From contig NC_079879.1 of the NCBI RefSeq assembly GCF_029227915.1, positions 682,001 through 746,000 on the forward strand: 64,000 nt of DNA, given 5' to 3'. Every line of letters starts with the position of its first letter. Position 1 is the stretch's first letter. Source of the DNA: Hydractinia symbiolongicarpus (Eukaryota > Cnidaria > Hydrozoa > Anthoathecata > Hydractiniidae). Both the position numbers and the translations under genes were made by a program. The notes beneath the pieces were generated by a model, which searched no databases, was not told where the DNA came from, and saw only the letters and a program-made list of their open reading frames with translations. Shown one piece after another: positions 12,576 to 24,942 of this stretch.

Positions 12576-13386
12576 TTCACTACTAAAACGCATGAGACTT
12601 GTAGTTTTCAAAAATGATTTCATTTTTGATGAGACGCTGAATAAAAGGAGTTTAATCGCCGGCAAACGAAAACACGCGATTTCCCGTATATCCCGGACTC
12701 GCCCCGTATAGTAGAATGTATACAAAGGTAGTACCCAGGGAGTAAACTCATTTCCCGAACGATGTTTTAAATTATTTTTTCACCACTAAAACGCATGAGA
12801 CTTGTAGTTTTCAAAAATGATTTCATTTTTGATGAGACGCCGAATAAAAGGAGTTTAATCTCCGGCAAACAAAAACCCGCAATTTCCCGTAAATCCCGGA
12901 CCAGGCCCGTATAGTCGAATGTATACAAAGAAAGTAAACTGGGAGTAAACTCATTTCCCGAACGATTTTTTAAATTGATTTTTTACCACTAAAACGCATA
13001 AGACTTGTAGTTTTCAAAAACGATTTCATTTTTGACGAGACGCTGAATAAAAGGAGTTTAATGTCCGGCAAACGAAAACCCGCGATTTCCAGTAAATCCC
13101 GGACCCGGCCAATATAGTCAAAAGTATACAAATAAAGTACGCAGGGAGTAAACTCATTTCCCGAACGATTCTTTAAATTATTTTTTCACCACTAAAACGC
13201 ATGAGACTTGTAGTTTTCAAAAATGATTTCATTTTTGATGAGACGCTGAATAAAAGAAGTTTAATCGCCGGCAAACAAAAACCCGCGATTTCCCGTAAAT
13301 CCCGGGCTTGGCCAGTATAGTCGAATGTATACAAGGAAAGTACCCAGGGAGTAAACTGATTTCCCGAACGATTCTTTAAATTTTTT
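12576..13386 (+). repeat. 4-monomer cassette, copy 1
   Basis: Four monomers in this order: TATATCCCGGACTCGCCCC core with GTAGAATG; GACGCCGAAT with AAACTGGGAG tail; TTACCACT/CATAAG start with AAAACGATTTC; and AAACAAAAACCC with GGCCAG. The same four occur at 14,402-15,210, nine monomers to the right. The five intervening monomers include the twin pair at 13,996-14,401. Confidence 0.82.
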
Positions 13387-13995
13387 TTCACCACTAAAAC
13401 GCATGAGACTTGTAGTTTACAAAAATGTTTTCATTTTTGATGAGACGCTGAATAAAAGAAGTTGAATCGCCGGCAAACGAAAACCCGCGATTTCCTGTAA
13501 ATCCCGGGCCTGGCCCGTATAGTAGAATGTATACAAAGAAAGTACCCAGGGAGTAAACTCATTTCCCGAACGATTTTTTAAATTATTTTTTCACCACTAA
13601 AACGCACGAGACTTGTAGTTTTCAAAAATGATTTCATTTATGATGAGACGCTGAATAAAAGGAGTTTAATCTCCGGCAAACGAAAACCCGCGATTTCCCG
13701 TAGGTCCCTGACCCGGCCCGTATAGCCAAAAGTATACCAAGGAAATACGCAGGGAATAAACTCATTTCCCGAACGATTCTTTAAATTATTATTTCACCAA
13801 TAAAACGCATGAGACTTGTAGTTTTCAAAAATGATTTCATTTTTGATGAGAAGCTGAATAAAAGGAGTTTAATCTCCGGCAAACGAAAACCCGCGATTTC
13901 CCGTAAATCCGGGACCCGGCCCGTATAGTCAAAAGTATACAAAGAAAGTACGCAGGGAGTAAACTCATTTCCCGAACGATTCTTTAAATCATTTT

Positions 13996-14401
13996 TTCAC
14001 CACTAAAACGCATGAGACTTGTAGCTTTTAAAAATGATTTCATTTTTGATGAGACGCTGAATAAAAGGAGTTTGATCACCGGCAAATGAAAACTCGCGAT
14101 TTCCCGTAAATCCCGGACTCAGCCCGTATAGTCAAAAGTATACAAAGAAAGTACCCAGGTAGTAAACTCATTTCCCGAACGATTCTTTAAATCATTTTTT
14201 CACCACTAAAACGCATGAGACTTGTAGCTTTTAAAAATGATTTCATTTTTGATGAGACGCTGAATAAAAGGAGTTTAATCACCGGCAAACGAAAACTCGC
14301 GATTTCCCGTAAATCCCGGACTCAGCCCGTATAGTCAAAAGTATACAAAGAAAGTACCCAGGTAGTAAACTCATTTCCCGAACGATTCTTTAAATTATTT
14401 T
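13996..14401 (+). repeat. Twin adjacent monomers (203 bp x 2)
   Basis: 13,996-14,198 and 14,199-14,401 share the rare GTAGCTTTTAAAAATG start and AGCCCGTATAG / CAGGTAGTAAAC marks. I see only three differences, including GATCACC versus AATCACC and AAATGAAAAC versus AAACGAAAAC. This looks like a recent one-monomer duplication. Confidence 0.85.
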
Positions 14402-15210
14402 TTCACCACTAAAACGCATGAGACTTGTAGTTTTCAAAAATGATTTCATTTTTGATGAGACGCTGAATAAAAGGAGTTTAATCGCCGGCAAACGAAACAC
14501 GCGATTTCCCGTATATCCCGGACTCGCCCCGTATAGTAGAATGTATACAAAGATAGTACCCAGGGAGTAAACTCATTTCCCGAACGATGTTTTAAATTAT
14601 TTTTTCACCACTAAAACGCATGAGACTTGTAGTTTTCAAAAATGATTTCATTTTTGATGAGACGCCGAATAAAAGGAGTTTAATCTCCGGCAAACAAAAC
14701 CCGCAATTTCCCGTAAATCCCGGACCAGGCCCGTATAGTCGAATGTATACAAAGAAAGTAAACTGGGAGTAAACTCATTTCCCGAACGATTTTTTAAATT
14801 GATTTTTTACCACTAAAACGCATAAGACTTGTAGTTTTCAAAAACGATTTCATTTTTGACGAGACGCTGAATAAAAGGAGTTTAATCTCCGGCAAACGAA
14901 AACCCGCGATTTCCCGTAAATCCCGGACCCGGCCCGTATAGTCAAAAGTATACAAATAAAGTACGCAGGGAGTAAACTCATTTCCCGAACGATTCTTTAA
15001 ATTATTTTTTCACCACTAAAACGCATGAGACTTGTAGTTTTCAAAAATGATTTCATTTTTGATGAGACGCTGAATAAAAGAAGTTTAATCGCCGGCAAAC
15101 AAAAACCCGCGATTTCCCGTAAATCCCGGGCTTGGCCAGTATAGTCGAATGTATACAAGGAAAGTACCCAGGGAGTAAACTGATTTCCCGAACGATTCTT
15201 TAAATTATTT
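14402..15210 (+). repeat. 4-monomer cassette, copy 2
   Basis: Repeats 12,576-13,386 with two one-base deletions in A-runs (GAAACACG for GAAAACACG near 14,496; CAAAACCC for CAAAAACCC near 14,695). Its last monomer (15,009-15,210) is also the first monomer of the large duplicated segment and matches 1-202. Confidence 0.82.
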
Positions 15211-15347
15211 TTCACCACTAAAACGGATGAGACTTGTAGTTTACAAAAATATTTTCATTTTTGATGAGACGCTGAATAAAAGAAGTTTAATCGCCGGCAA
15301 ACGAAAACCCGCGATTTTCCGTATATCACGGACTCGGCCCGTATAGT

Positions 15348-15358
15348 CAAAAGTATAC
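15348..15358. other. Crossover interval of a one-monomer deletion
   Basis: Up to 15,347 the sequence follows copy 1 near 331-339 (TATATCACGG core, CCGTATAGTC). From 15,359 it follows copy 1 near 555 (GTATACCAAGGAAATACG). The shared stretch CAAAAGTATAC is the only place the exchange can lie. One 203-bp monomer present in copy 1 is absent here, and the offset between the two copies drops from 15,008 to 14,805. Confidence 0.8.
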
Positions 15359-17197
15359 CAAGGAAATACGCAGGGAATAAACTCATTTCCCGAACGATTC
15401 TTTAAATTATTATTTCACCACTAAAACGCATGAGACTTGTAGTTTTCAAAAATGATTTCATTTTTGATGAGACGCTGAATAAAAGAAGTTTAATCGCCGG
15501 CAAACAAAAACCCGCGATTTCCCGTAAATCCCGGGCTTGGCCAGTATAGTCGAATGTATACGAAGAAAGTACCCAGAGAGCAAACTCATTTCCCGAACAA
15601 TTTTTTAAATTATTTTTTCATCACTAAAACGCATGAGACTTGTAGTTTTCAAAAATGATTTCATTTTTGATGAGACGCTGAATAAAAGGAGTTTAATCGC
15701 CGGCAAACGAAAACCCACGATTTCCCGTAAATCCCGGACTCGGTCCTTGTAGTCAAAAGTATACAAGGAAAGTACGCAGGGAGTAAACTCATTTCCCGAA
15801 CGATTCTTTAAATTTTTTTTCACCACTAAAACACATGAGACTTGTAGTTTTTAAAAGTGATTTCATTTTTGATGAGACGCTGAATAAAAGAAGTTAAATC
15901 GCCGGCAAACAAAAACCCGCGATTTCCCGTAAATCCCGGGCTTCGCCAGTATAGTCGAATGTATACAAGGAAAGTACCCAGGGAGTAAACTGATTTCCCG
16001 AACGATTCTTTAAATTTTTTTTCACCACTAAAACGCATGAGACTTGTAGCTTACAAAAATATTTTCATTTTTCATGAGACGCTGAATAAAAGAAGTTTAA
16101 TCTCCGGCAAACGAAAACCCGCGATTTCCCGTACGTCCCTGACCCGGCCCGTATAGCCAAAAGTATACAAAGAAAATACGCAGGGAGTAAACTCATTTCC
16201 CGAACGATTCTTTAAATTATTATTTCACCACTAAAACGCATGAGACTTGTAGTTTTCAAAAATGATTTCCTTTTTGATGAGACGCTGATTAAAAGAAGTT
16301 TAATCGCCGGCAAACAAAAACCCGCGATTTCCCGTAAATCCCGGGCTTGGCCAGTATAGTCGAATGTATACGAAGAAAGTACCCAGAGAGCAAACTCATT
16401 TCCCGAACGATTTTTTAAATTATTTTTTCATCACTAAAACGCATGAGACTTGTAGTTTTCAAAAATGATTTCATTTTTTATGAGACGCTGAATAAAAGGA
16501 GTTTAATCGCCGGCAAACGAAAACCCACGATTTCCCGTAAATCCCGGACTCGTTCCTTGTAGTCAAAAAGTATACAAAGAAAGTACGCAGGGAGTAAACT
16601 CATTTCCCGAACGATTCTTTAAATTTTTTTTCACCACTAAAACACATGAGACTTGTAGTTTTCAAAAATGTTTTCATTTTTGATGAGACGCTGAATAAAA
16701 CAAGTTAAATCGCTGGCAATCGAAAACCCGCGATTTCCTGTAAATCCCGGGCCTGGCCCGTATAGTCGAATGTATACAAAGAAAGTACCCAGTGAGTAAA
16801 CTGATTTCGCGAGCGATTCTTTAAATTATTTTTTCACCACTAAAACGCATGAGACTTGAAGTTTTTAAAAATGTTTTCATTTCTGATGAGACGCTAAATA
16901 AAAGAGGTTTAATCGCCAGCAAACAAAAACCCGCGATTTCCCGTAAATCCCGGGCTTGGCCCGTATAGTCGAATGTATACAAAGAAAGTACCCAGGGAGT
17001 AAACTCATTTCCCGAACGATTTTTTAAATTATTTTTTCACCACTAAAACGAATGAGACTTGTAGTTTATAAAAATGATTTCATTTTTGATGAGACGCTGA
17101 ATAAAAGGAGTTTAATCGCCGGCAAACGAAAACCCGCGATTTCCCTTAAATCCCGGACTCGGCCTGTATAGTCAAAAGTATACAAATAAAGTACGCA

Positions 17198-17224
17198 GGG
17201 AGTAAACTCATTTCCCGAACGATT
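17198..17224. other. Crossover interval of a second one-monomer deletion
   Basis: To the left the sequence matches copy 1 near 2,386 (GTACGCAGGG). To the right it matches copy 1 near 2,620 (CGATTTTTTAAATTGATTTT and the TTACC/CATAAGACATG monomer). The 27 shared bases between GGGAG and GATT contain the exchange. The GACGCCGAAT / AAACTGGGAG monomer of copy 1 (about 2,435-2,637) is missing, and the offset drops from 14,805 to 14,602. Confidence 0.82.
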
Positions 17225-17239
17225 TTTTAAATTGATTTT

Positions 17240-19672
17240 TTACCACTAAAACGCATAAGACATGTAGTTTTCAAAAATGATTTCATTTTTGATGAGACGC
17301 TGAATAAAAGGAGTTTAATCGCCGGCAAACGAAAACCCGCGATTTCCCGTACTTCCCGGACTCGGCCCGTATAGTCGAATGTATACAAGGAAAGTACCCA
17401 GGGAGTAAACTGATTTCCCGAACGATTCTTTAAAAATTTTTTTCACCACTAAAACGCATGAGACTTGTAGTTTACAAAAATATTTTCATTTTTGATGAGA
17501 CGCTGAATAAAAGAAGTTTAATCGCCGGCAAACGAAAACCCGCGATTTTCCGTATATCACGGACTCGGCCCGTATAGTCAAAAGTATACGAAGAAAGTAC
17601 CCAGGGAGTAAACTCATTTCCCGAACGATTTTTTAAATTATTTTTTCACCACTAAAACGCACGAGACTTGTAGTTTTCAAAAATGATTTCATTTTTGATG
17701 AGACGCTGAATAAAAGGAGTTTAATCTCCGGCAAACGAAAATCTGCGATTTCCCGTTGGTCCCTGACCCGGCCCGTATAGCCAAAAGTATACAAAGAAAA
17801 TACGCAGGGAGTAAACTCATTTCCCGAACGATTCTTTAAATTATTATTTCACCACTAAAACGCATGAGACTTGTAGTTTTCAAAAATGATTTCATTTTTG
17901 ATGAGACGCTGAATAAAAGAAGTTTAATCGCCGGCAAAAAAAACCCCGCCATTTCCCGTAAATCCCGGGCTTGGCCAGTATAGTCGAATGTACACGAAGA
18001 AAGTACCCAGAGAGTAAACTCATTTCCCGAACGATTTTTTAAATTATTTTTTCATCACTAAAACGCATGAGACTTGTAGTTTTCAAAAATGATTTCATTT
18101 CTGATGAGACGCTGAATAAAAGGAGTTTAATCGCCGGCAAACGAAAACCCACGATTTCCCGTAAATCCCGGACTCGGTCCTTGTAGTTAAAAGTATACAA
18201 AGAAAGTACGCAGGGAGTAAACTCATTTCCCGAACGATTCTTTAAATTTTTTTTCACCACTAAAACGCATGAGACTTGTAGTTTTCAAAAATGTTTTCAT
18301 TTTTGATGAGACGCTGAATAAAAGAAGTTAAATCGCCGGCAATCGAAAACCCGCGATTTCCTGTAAATCCCGGGCCTGGCCCGTATAGTCGAATGTATAC
18401 AAAGAAAGTAAACTGGGAGTAAACTCATTTCCCGAACGATTTTTTAAATTGATTTTTTACCACTAAAACGCATAAGACATGTAGTTTTCAAAAATGATTT
18501 CATTTTTGATGAGACGCTGAATAAAAGGAGTTTAATCGCCGGCAAACGAAAACCCGCGATTTCCCGTACATCCCGGACTCGGCCCGTATAGTCGAATGTA
18601 TACAAGGAAAGTACCCAGGGAGTAAACTGATTTCCCGAACGATTCTTTAAAAAATTTTTTCACCACTAAAACGCATGAGACTTGTAGTTTACAAAAATAT
18701 TTTCATTTTTGATGAGACGCTGAATAAAAGAAGTTTTATCGCCGGCAAACGAAAATCCGCGATTTTCCGTATATCACGGACTCGGCCCGTATAGTCAAAA
18801 GTATACAAAGAAAGTACCCAGGGAGTAAACTCATTTCCCGAACGATTTTTTAAATTATTTTTTCACCACTAAAACGCACGAGACTTGTAGTTTTCAAAAA
18901 TGATTTCATTTTTGATGAGACGCTGAATAAAAGGAGTTTAATCTCCGGCAAACGAAAATCCGCGATTTCCCGTTGGTCCCTGACCCGGCCCGTATAGCCA
19001 AAAGTAGACAAAGAAAATACGCAGGGAGTAAACTCATTTCCCGAACGATTCTTTAAATTTTTATTTCACCACTAAAACGCATGAGACTTGTAATATTCAA
19101 AAATGATTTCATTTTTGATGAGACGCTGAATAAAAGAAGTTTAATCGCCGGCAAACAAAAACCCGCGATTTCCCATAAATCCTGGGCTTGGCCAGTATAG
19201 TCGAATGTACACGAAGAAAGTACCCAGAGAGTAAACTCATTTCCCGAACGATTTTTTAAATTATTTTTTCATCACTAAAACGCATGAGACTTGTAGTTTT
19301 CAAAAATGATTTCATTTTTGATGAGACGCTGAATAAAAGGAGTTTAATCGCCGGCAAACGAAAACCCACGATTTCCCGTAAATCCCGGACTCGGTCCTTG
19401 TAGTTAAAAGTATACAAAGAAAGTACGCAGGGAGTAAACTCATTTCCCGAACGATTCTTTAAATTTTTTTTCACCACTAAAACGCATGAGACTTGTAGTT
19501 TTCAAAAATGTTTTCATTTTTGATGAGACGCTGAATAAAAGAAGTTAAATCGCCGGCAATCGAAAACCCGTGATTTCCTGTAAATCCCGTGCCTGGCCCG
19601 TATAGTCGAATGTATACAAAGAAAGTACCCAGTGAGTAAATTGATTTCCCGAGCGATTCTTTAAATTACTTT
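17240..19672 (+). repeat. 6-monomer HOR, two units, second copy of 2,638-5,070
   Basis: Units start at 17,240 and 18,457, exactly 14,602 bases after 2,638 and 3,855. The pair was therefore already tandem before the large segmental duplication. Small differences from the first copy include TTCTGATGAG near 18,100 (TTTTGATGAG in copy 1) and GTAATATTC near 19,090. Confidence 0.85.
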
Positions 19673-19875
19673 TTCACCACAAAAACGCATGAGACTTGAA
19701 GTTTTTAAAAATGTTTTCATTTCTGATGAGACGCTAAATAAAATAGGTTTAATCGCCGGCAAACGAAAACCCGCGATTTCCCGTAAATCCCGGGCTTGGC
19801 CCGTATATTCGAATGTATACAAAGAAAGTACCCAGGGAGTAAACTCATTTCCCGAACGATTTTTTTAATTATTTT

Positions 19876-21294
19876 TTCACCACTAAAACGCATGAGACTT
19901 GAAATTTATAAAAATGATTTCATTTTTGATGAGACGCTGAATAAAAGAAGTTAAATCGCCGGCAATCGAAAACCGGCGATTTCTTGTAAATCCCGGGCCT
20001 GGCCCGTATAGTCGAATGTATACAAAGAAAGTACTCAGTAAGTAAATTGATTTCCCGAGCGATTCTTTAATTATTTTTTCACCACTAAAACGCATGAGAC
20101 TTGAAGTTTTTAAAAACGTTTTCATTTCTGATGAGACGCTAAATAAAAGAGGTTTAATCGCCGGCAAACGAAAACCCGCGATTTCCCGTAAATCCCAGGC
20201 TTGGCCCGTATAGTCGAATGTATACAAAGAAAGTACCCAGGGAGTAAACTCATTTCCCGAACGATTTTGTAAATTATTTTTTCACCACTAAAACGCATGA
20301 GACTTGTAGTTTATAAAAATGATTTCATTTTTGATGAGACGCTGAATAAAAGGAGTTTAATCGCCGGCAAACGAAAACCCACGATTTCCCGTAAATCCCC
20401 GACTCGGTGCTTGTAGTTAAAAGTATACAAAGAAAATACGCAGGGAGTAAACTCATTTCCCGAACGATTCTTTAAATTATTATTTCACCACTAAAACGCA
20501 TGAGACTTGCAGTTTTCAAAACCGTTTTCATTTTTGATGGGACGCTGAATAAAAGAGGTTTAATCGCCGGCAAACGAAAACCCGCGATTTCCCGTAAATC
20601 CCGGGCTTGGCCCGTATATTCGAATGTATACAAAGAAAGTACCCAGGGAGTAAACTCATTTCCCGAACGATTTTTTAAATTATTTTTTCACCACTAAAAC
20701 GCATGAGACTTGAAATTTATAAAAATGATTTCATTTTTGATGAGACGCTGAATAAAAGAAGTTAAATCGCCGGCAATCGAAAACCCGCGATTTCTTGTAA
20801 ATCCCGGGCCTGGCCCGTATAGTCGAATGTATACAAAGAAAGTACCCAGTAAGTAAATTGATTTCCCGAGCGATTCTTTAATTATTTTTTCACCACTAAA
20901 ACGCATGAGACTCTAAGTTTTTAAAAACGTTTTCATTTCTGATGAGACGCTAAATAAAAGAGGTTTAATCGCCGGCAAACGAAAACCCGCGATTTCCCGT
21001 AAATCCCGGGCTTGGCCCGTATAGTCGAATGTATACAAAGAAAGTACCCAGGGAGTAAACTCATTTCCCGAACGATTTTGTAAATTATTTTTTCACCACT
21101 AAAACGCATGAGACTTGTAGTTTTCAAAAATGATTTCATTTTTGATGAGACGCTGAATAAAAGGAGTTTAATCGCCGGCAAACGAAAACCCACGATTTCC
21201 CGTAAATCCCTGACTCGGTGCTTGTAGTTAAAAGTATACAAAGAAAATACGCAGGGAGTAAACTCATTTCCCGAACGATTCTTTAAATTATTAT
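19876..21294 (+). repeat. 4-monomer tandem duplication (811-bp spacing) specific to copy 2
   Basis: A monomer with the rare GAAATTTATAAAAATG start occurs at 19,876 and again at 20,687, each followed by GAAGTTTTT- or CTCTAAGTTTTT-type and GGTGCTTGTAG-type monomers. Copy 1 of the segmental duplication has only one such series (about 5,274-5,880). The hybrid near 20,484-20,686 (GCAGTTTTCAAAACCG followed by AAATAAAAGAGG-like sequence) is the junction. Confidence 0.78.
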
Positions 21295-21902
21295 TTCACC
21301 ACTAAAACGCATGAGACTTGTAGTTTTCAAAAATGATTTCATTTTTGATGAGACGCTGAATAAAAGAAGTTTAATCGCCGGCAAACAAAAACCCGCGATT
21401 TCCCGTAAATCCCGGGCTTGGCCATTATAGTCGAATGTATACGAAGAAAGTACCCAGAGAGCAAACTCATTTCCCGAACGATTTTTTAAATTATTTTTTC
21501 ATCACTAAAACGCATGAGACTTGTAGTTTTCAAAAATGATTTCATTTTTGATGAGACACTGAATAAAAGGAGTTTAATCGCCGGCAAACGAAAACCCACA
21601 ATTTCCCGTAAATCCCGGACTCGGTCCTTGTAGTCAAAAGTATACAAAGAAAGTACGCAGGGAGTAAACTCATTTCCCGAACGATTCTTTAAATTTTTTT
21701 TCACCACTAAAATACATGAGACTTGTAGTTTTCAAAAATGATTTCATTTTTGATGAGACGCTGAATAAAAGAAGTTTAATCGCCGGCAAACAAAAACCCG
21801 CGATTTCCCGTAAATTCCGGGCTTGGCCAGTATAGTCAAATGTATACAAGGAAAGTAACGAGGGAGTAAACTGATTTCCCGAACGATTTTTTAAATTATT
21901 TT

Positions 21903-23320
21903 TTCATCACTAAAACGCATGAGACTTGTAGTTTTCAAAAATGATTTCATTTTTGATGAGACGCTGAATAAAAGGAGTTTAATCGCCGGCAAACGAAAAC
22001 CCACGATTTCCCGTAAATCCCGGACTCGGCCCTTGTAGTCAAAAGTATAAAAAGAAAGTACGCAGGGAGTAAATTCATTTCCCGAACGATTCTTTAAATT
22101 TTTTTTCACCACTAAAATACATTAGACTTGTAGTTTTCAAAAATGATTTCATTTTTGATGAGACGCTGAATAAAAGAAGTTTAATCGCCGGCAAACAAAA
22201 ACCCGCGATTTCCCGTAAATTCCGGGCTTGGCCAGTATAGTCAAATGTATACAAGGAAAGTACCCAGGGAGTAAACTGATTTCCCGAACGATTCTTTAAT
22301 TTTTTTTTCACCACTAAAACGCATGAGACTTGTAGTTTACAAAAATATTTTCATTTTTGATGAGACGCTGAATAAAAGAAGTTTAATCTCCGGCAAACGA
22401 AAACCCGCGATTTCCCGTAGGTCCCTGACCCGGCCCGTATAGCCAAAAGTATACAAAGAAAATACGCAGGGAGTAAACTCATTTCCCGAACGATTCTTTA
22501 AATTATTATTTCACCACTAAAACGCATGAGACTTGTAGTTTTCAAAAATGATTTCATTTTTGATGAGACGTTGAATAAAAGAAGTTTAATCTCCGGCAAA
22601 CAAAAACCCGCGATTTCCCGTAAATCCCGGGCTTGGCCAGTATAGTCGAATGTATACGAAGAAAGTACCCAGAGAGCAAACTCATTTCCCAAACGATTTT
22701 TTAAATTATTTTTTCATCACTAAAACGCATGAGACTCTAAGTTTTTAAAAACGTTTTCATTTCTGATGAGACGCTAAATAAAAGAGGTTTAATCGCCGGC
22801 AAACGAAAACCCGCGATTTCCCGTAAATCCCGGGCTTGGCCCGTATAGTCGAATGTATACAAAGAAAGTACCCAGGGAGTAAACTCATTTCCCGAACGAT
22901 TTTGTAAATTATTTTTTCACCACTAAAACGCATGAGACTTGTAGTTTTCAAAAATGATTTCATTTTTGATGAGACGCTGAATAAAAGGAGTTTAATCGCC
23001 GGCAAACGAAAACCCACGATTTCCCGTAAATCCCTGACTCGGTGCTTGTAGTTAAAAGTATACAAAGAAAATACGCAGGGAGTAAACTCATTTCCCGAAC
23101 GATTCTTTAAATTTTTTTTCACCACTAAAATACATGAGACTTGTAGTTTTCAAAAATGATTTCATTTTTGATGAGACGCTGAATAAAAGAAGTTTAATCG
23201 CCGGCAAACAAAAACCCGCGATTTCCCGTAAATTCCGGGCTTGGCCAGTATAGTCAAATGTATACAAGGAAAGTACCCAGGGAGTAAACTGATTTCCCGA
23301 ACGATTTTTTAAATTATTTT
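21903..23320 (+). repeat. 7-monomer unit (1,418 bp) built on the 6-mer
   Basis: Starts like the 6,085 unit (TTCATCACT with GGCCCTTGTAG, ATACATTAG, TAGGTCCC, GGCCAG with CCCAAACG), then switches to a CTCTAAGTTTTT monomer and a GGTGCTTGTAG monomer copied from about 20,890-21,290, then an ATACATGAG monomer with AAATTCCGGG. The CTCTAAG mark is at 20,911 and 22,735 and I see it nowhere else in the window. Confidence 0.78.
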
Positions 23321-24942
23321 TTCATCACTAAAACGCATGAGACTTGTAGTTTTCAAAAATGATTTCATTTTTGATGAGACGCTGAATAAAAGGAGTTTAA
23401 TCGCCGGCAAACGAAAACCCACGATTTCCCGTAAATCCCGGACTCCGCCCTTGTAGTCAAAAGTATAAAAAGAAAGTACGCAGGGAGTAAATTCATTTCC
23501 CGAACGATTCTTTAAATTTTTTTTCACCACTAAAATACATTAGACTTGTAGTTTTCAAAAATGATTTCATTTTTGATGAGACGCTGAATAAAAGAAGTTT
23601 AATCGCCGGCAAACAAAAACCCGCGATTTCCCGTAAATTCCGGGCTTGGCCAGTATAGTCAAATGTATACAAGGAAAGTACCCAGGGAGTAAACTGATTT
23701 CCCGAACGATTCTTTAAATTTTTTTTCACCACTAAAACGCATGAGACTTGTAGTTTACAAAAATATTTTCATTTTTGATGAGACGCTGAATAAAAGAAGT
23801 TTAATCTCCGGCAAACGAAAACCCGCGATTTCCCGTAGGTCCCTGACCCGGCCCGTATAGCCAAAAGTATACAAAGAAAATAAGCAGGGAGTAAACTCAT
23901 TTCCCGAACGATTCTTTAAATTATTATTTCACCACTAAAACGCATGAGACTTGTAGTTTTCAAAAATGATTTCATTTTTGATGAGACGCTGAATAAAAGA
24001 AGTTTAATTGCCGGCAAACAAAAACCCGCGATTTCCCGTAAATCCCGGGCTTGGCCAGTATAGTCGAATGTATACGAAGAAAGTACCCAGAGAGCAAACT
24101 CATTTCCCAAACGATTTTTTAAATTATTTTTTCATCACTAAAACGCATGAGACTTGTAGTTTTCAAAAATGATTTCTTTTTTGATGAGACGCTGAATAAA
24201 AGAAGTTTAATCTCCGGCAAACGAAAACCCGCGATTTCCCGAAGGTCCCTGACCCGGCCCGTATAGCCAAAAGTATACAAAGAAAATAAGCAGGGAGTAA
24301 ACTCATTTCCCGAACGATTCTTTAAATTATTATTTCACCACTAAAACGCATGAGACTTGTAGTTTTCAAAAATGATTTCATTTTTGATGAGACGCTGAAT
24401 AAAAGAAGTTTAATCGCCGGCAAACAAAAACCCGCGATTTCCCGTAAATCCCGGGCTTGGCCAGTATAGTCGAATGTATACGAAGAAAGTACCCAGAGAG
24501 CAAACTCATTTCCCAAACGATTTTTTAAATTATTTTTTCATCACTAAAACGCATGAGACTTGTAGTTTTCAAAAATGATTTCATTTTTGATGAGACGCTG
24601 AATAAAAGGAGTTTAATCGCCGGCAAACGAAAACCCACGATTTCCCGTAAATCCCGGACTCGGTCCTTGTAGTCAAAAGTATACAAAGAAAGTACGCAGG
24701 GAGTAAACTCATTTCCTGAGCGATTCTTTAAATTATTTTTTCACCACTAAAACGCATGAGACTTGAAGTTTTTAAAAATGTTTTCATTTCTGATGAGACG
24801 CTGAATAAAAGAAGTTTAATCGCCGGCAAACAAAAACCCGCGATTTCCCGTAAAATCCGGGCTTGGCCAGTATAGTCAAATGTATACAAGGAAAGTACCC
24901 AGGGAGTAAACTGATTTCCCGAACGATTTTTTAAATTATTTT
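23321..24942 (+). repeat. 8-monomer unit (1,622 bp), 6-mer plus duplicated TAGGTCCC/GGCCAG dimer
   Basis: The 6-mer order of 6,085-7,300, with the TAGGTCCC and GGCCAG/CCCAAACG pair present twice. The extra pair (about 24,131-24,535) starts with a TTCATCACT hybrid that carries a GAAGGTCCC core. Total length equals that of the next unit, although a different pair was duplicated there. Confidence 0.82.

Noticed and set aside
22757-23125. A 122-codon minus-strand reading frame, the longest of many similar ones (60-122 codons) across the window.
   Set aside because: It crosses nearly two monomers and ends when the 203-base period (not a multiple of three) shifts the frame. The same peptides recur wherever the same monomer subtype recurs, and frame breaks come from linker length changes. 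There is no sign of selection for protein, no splice structure and no known domain.
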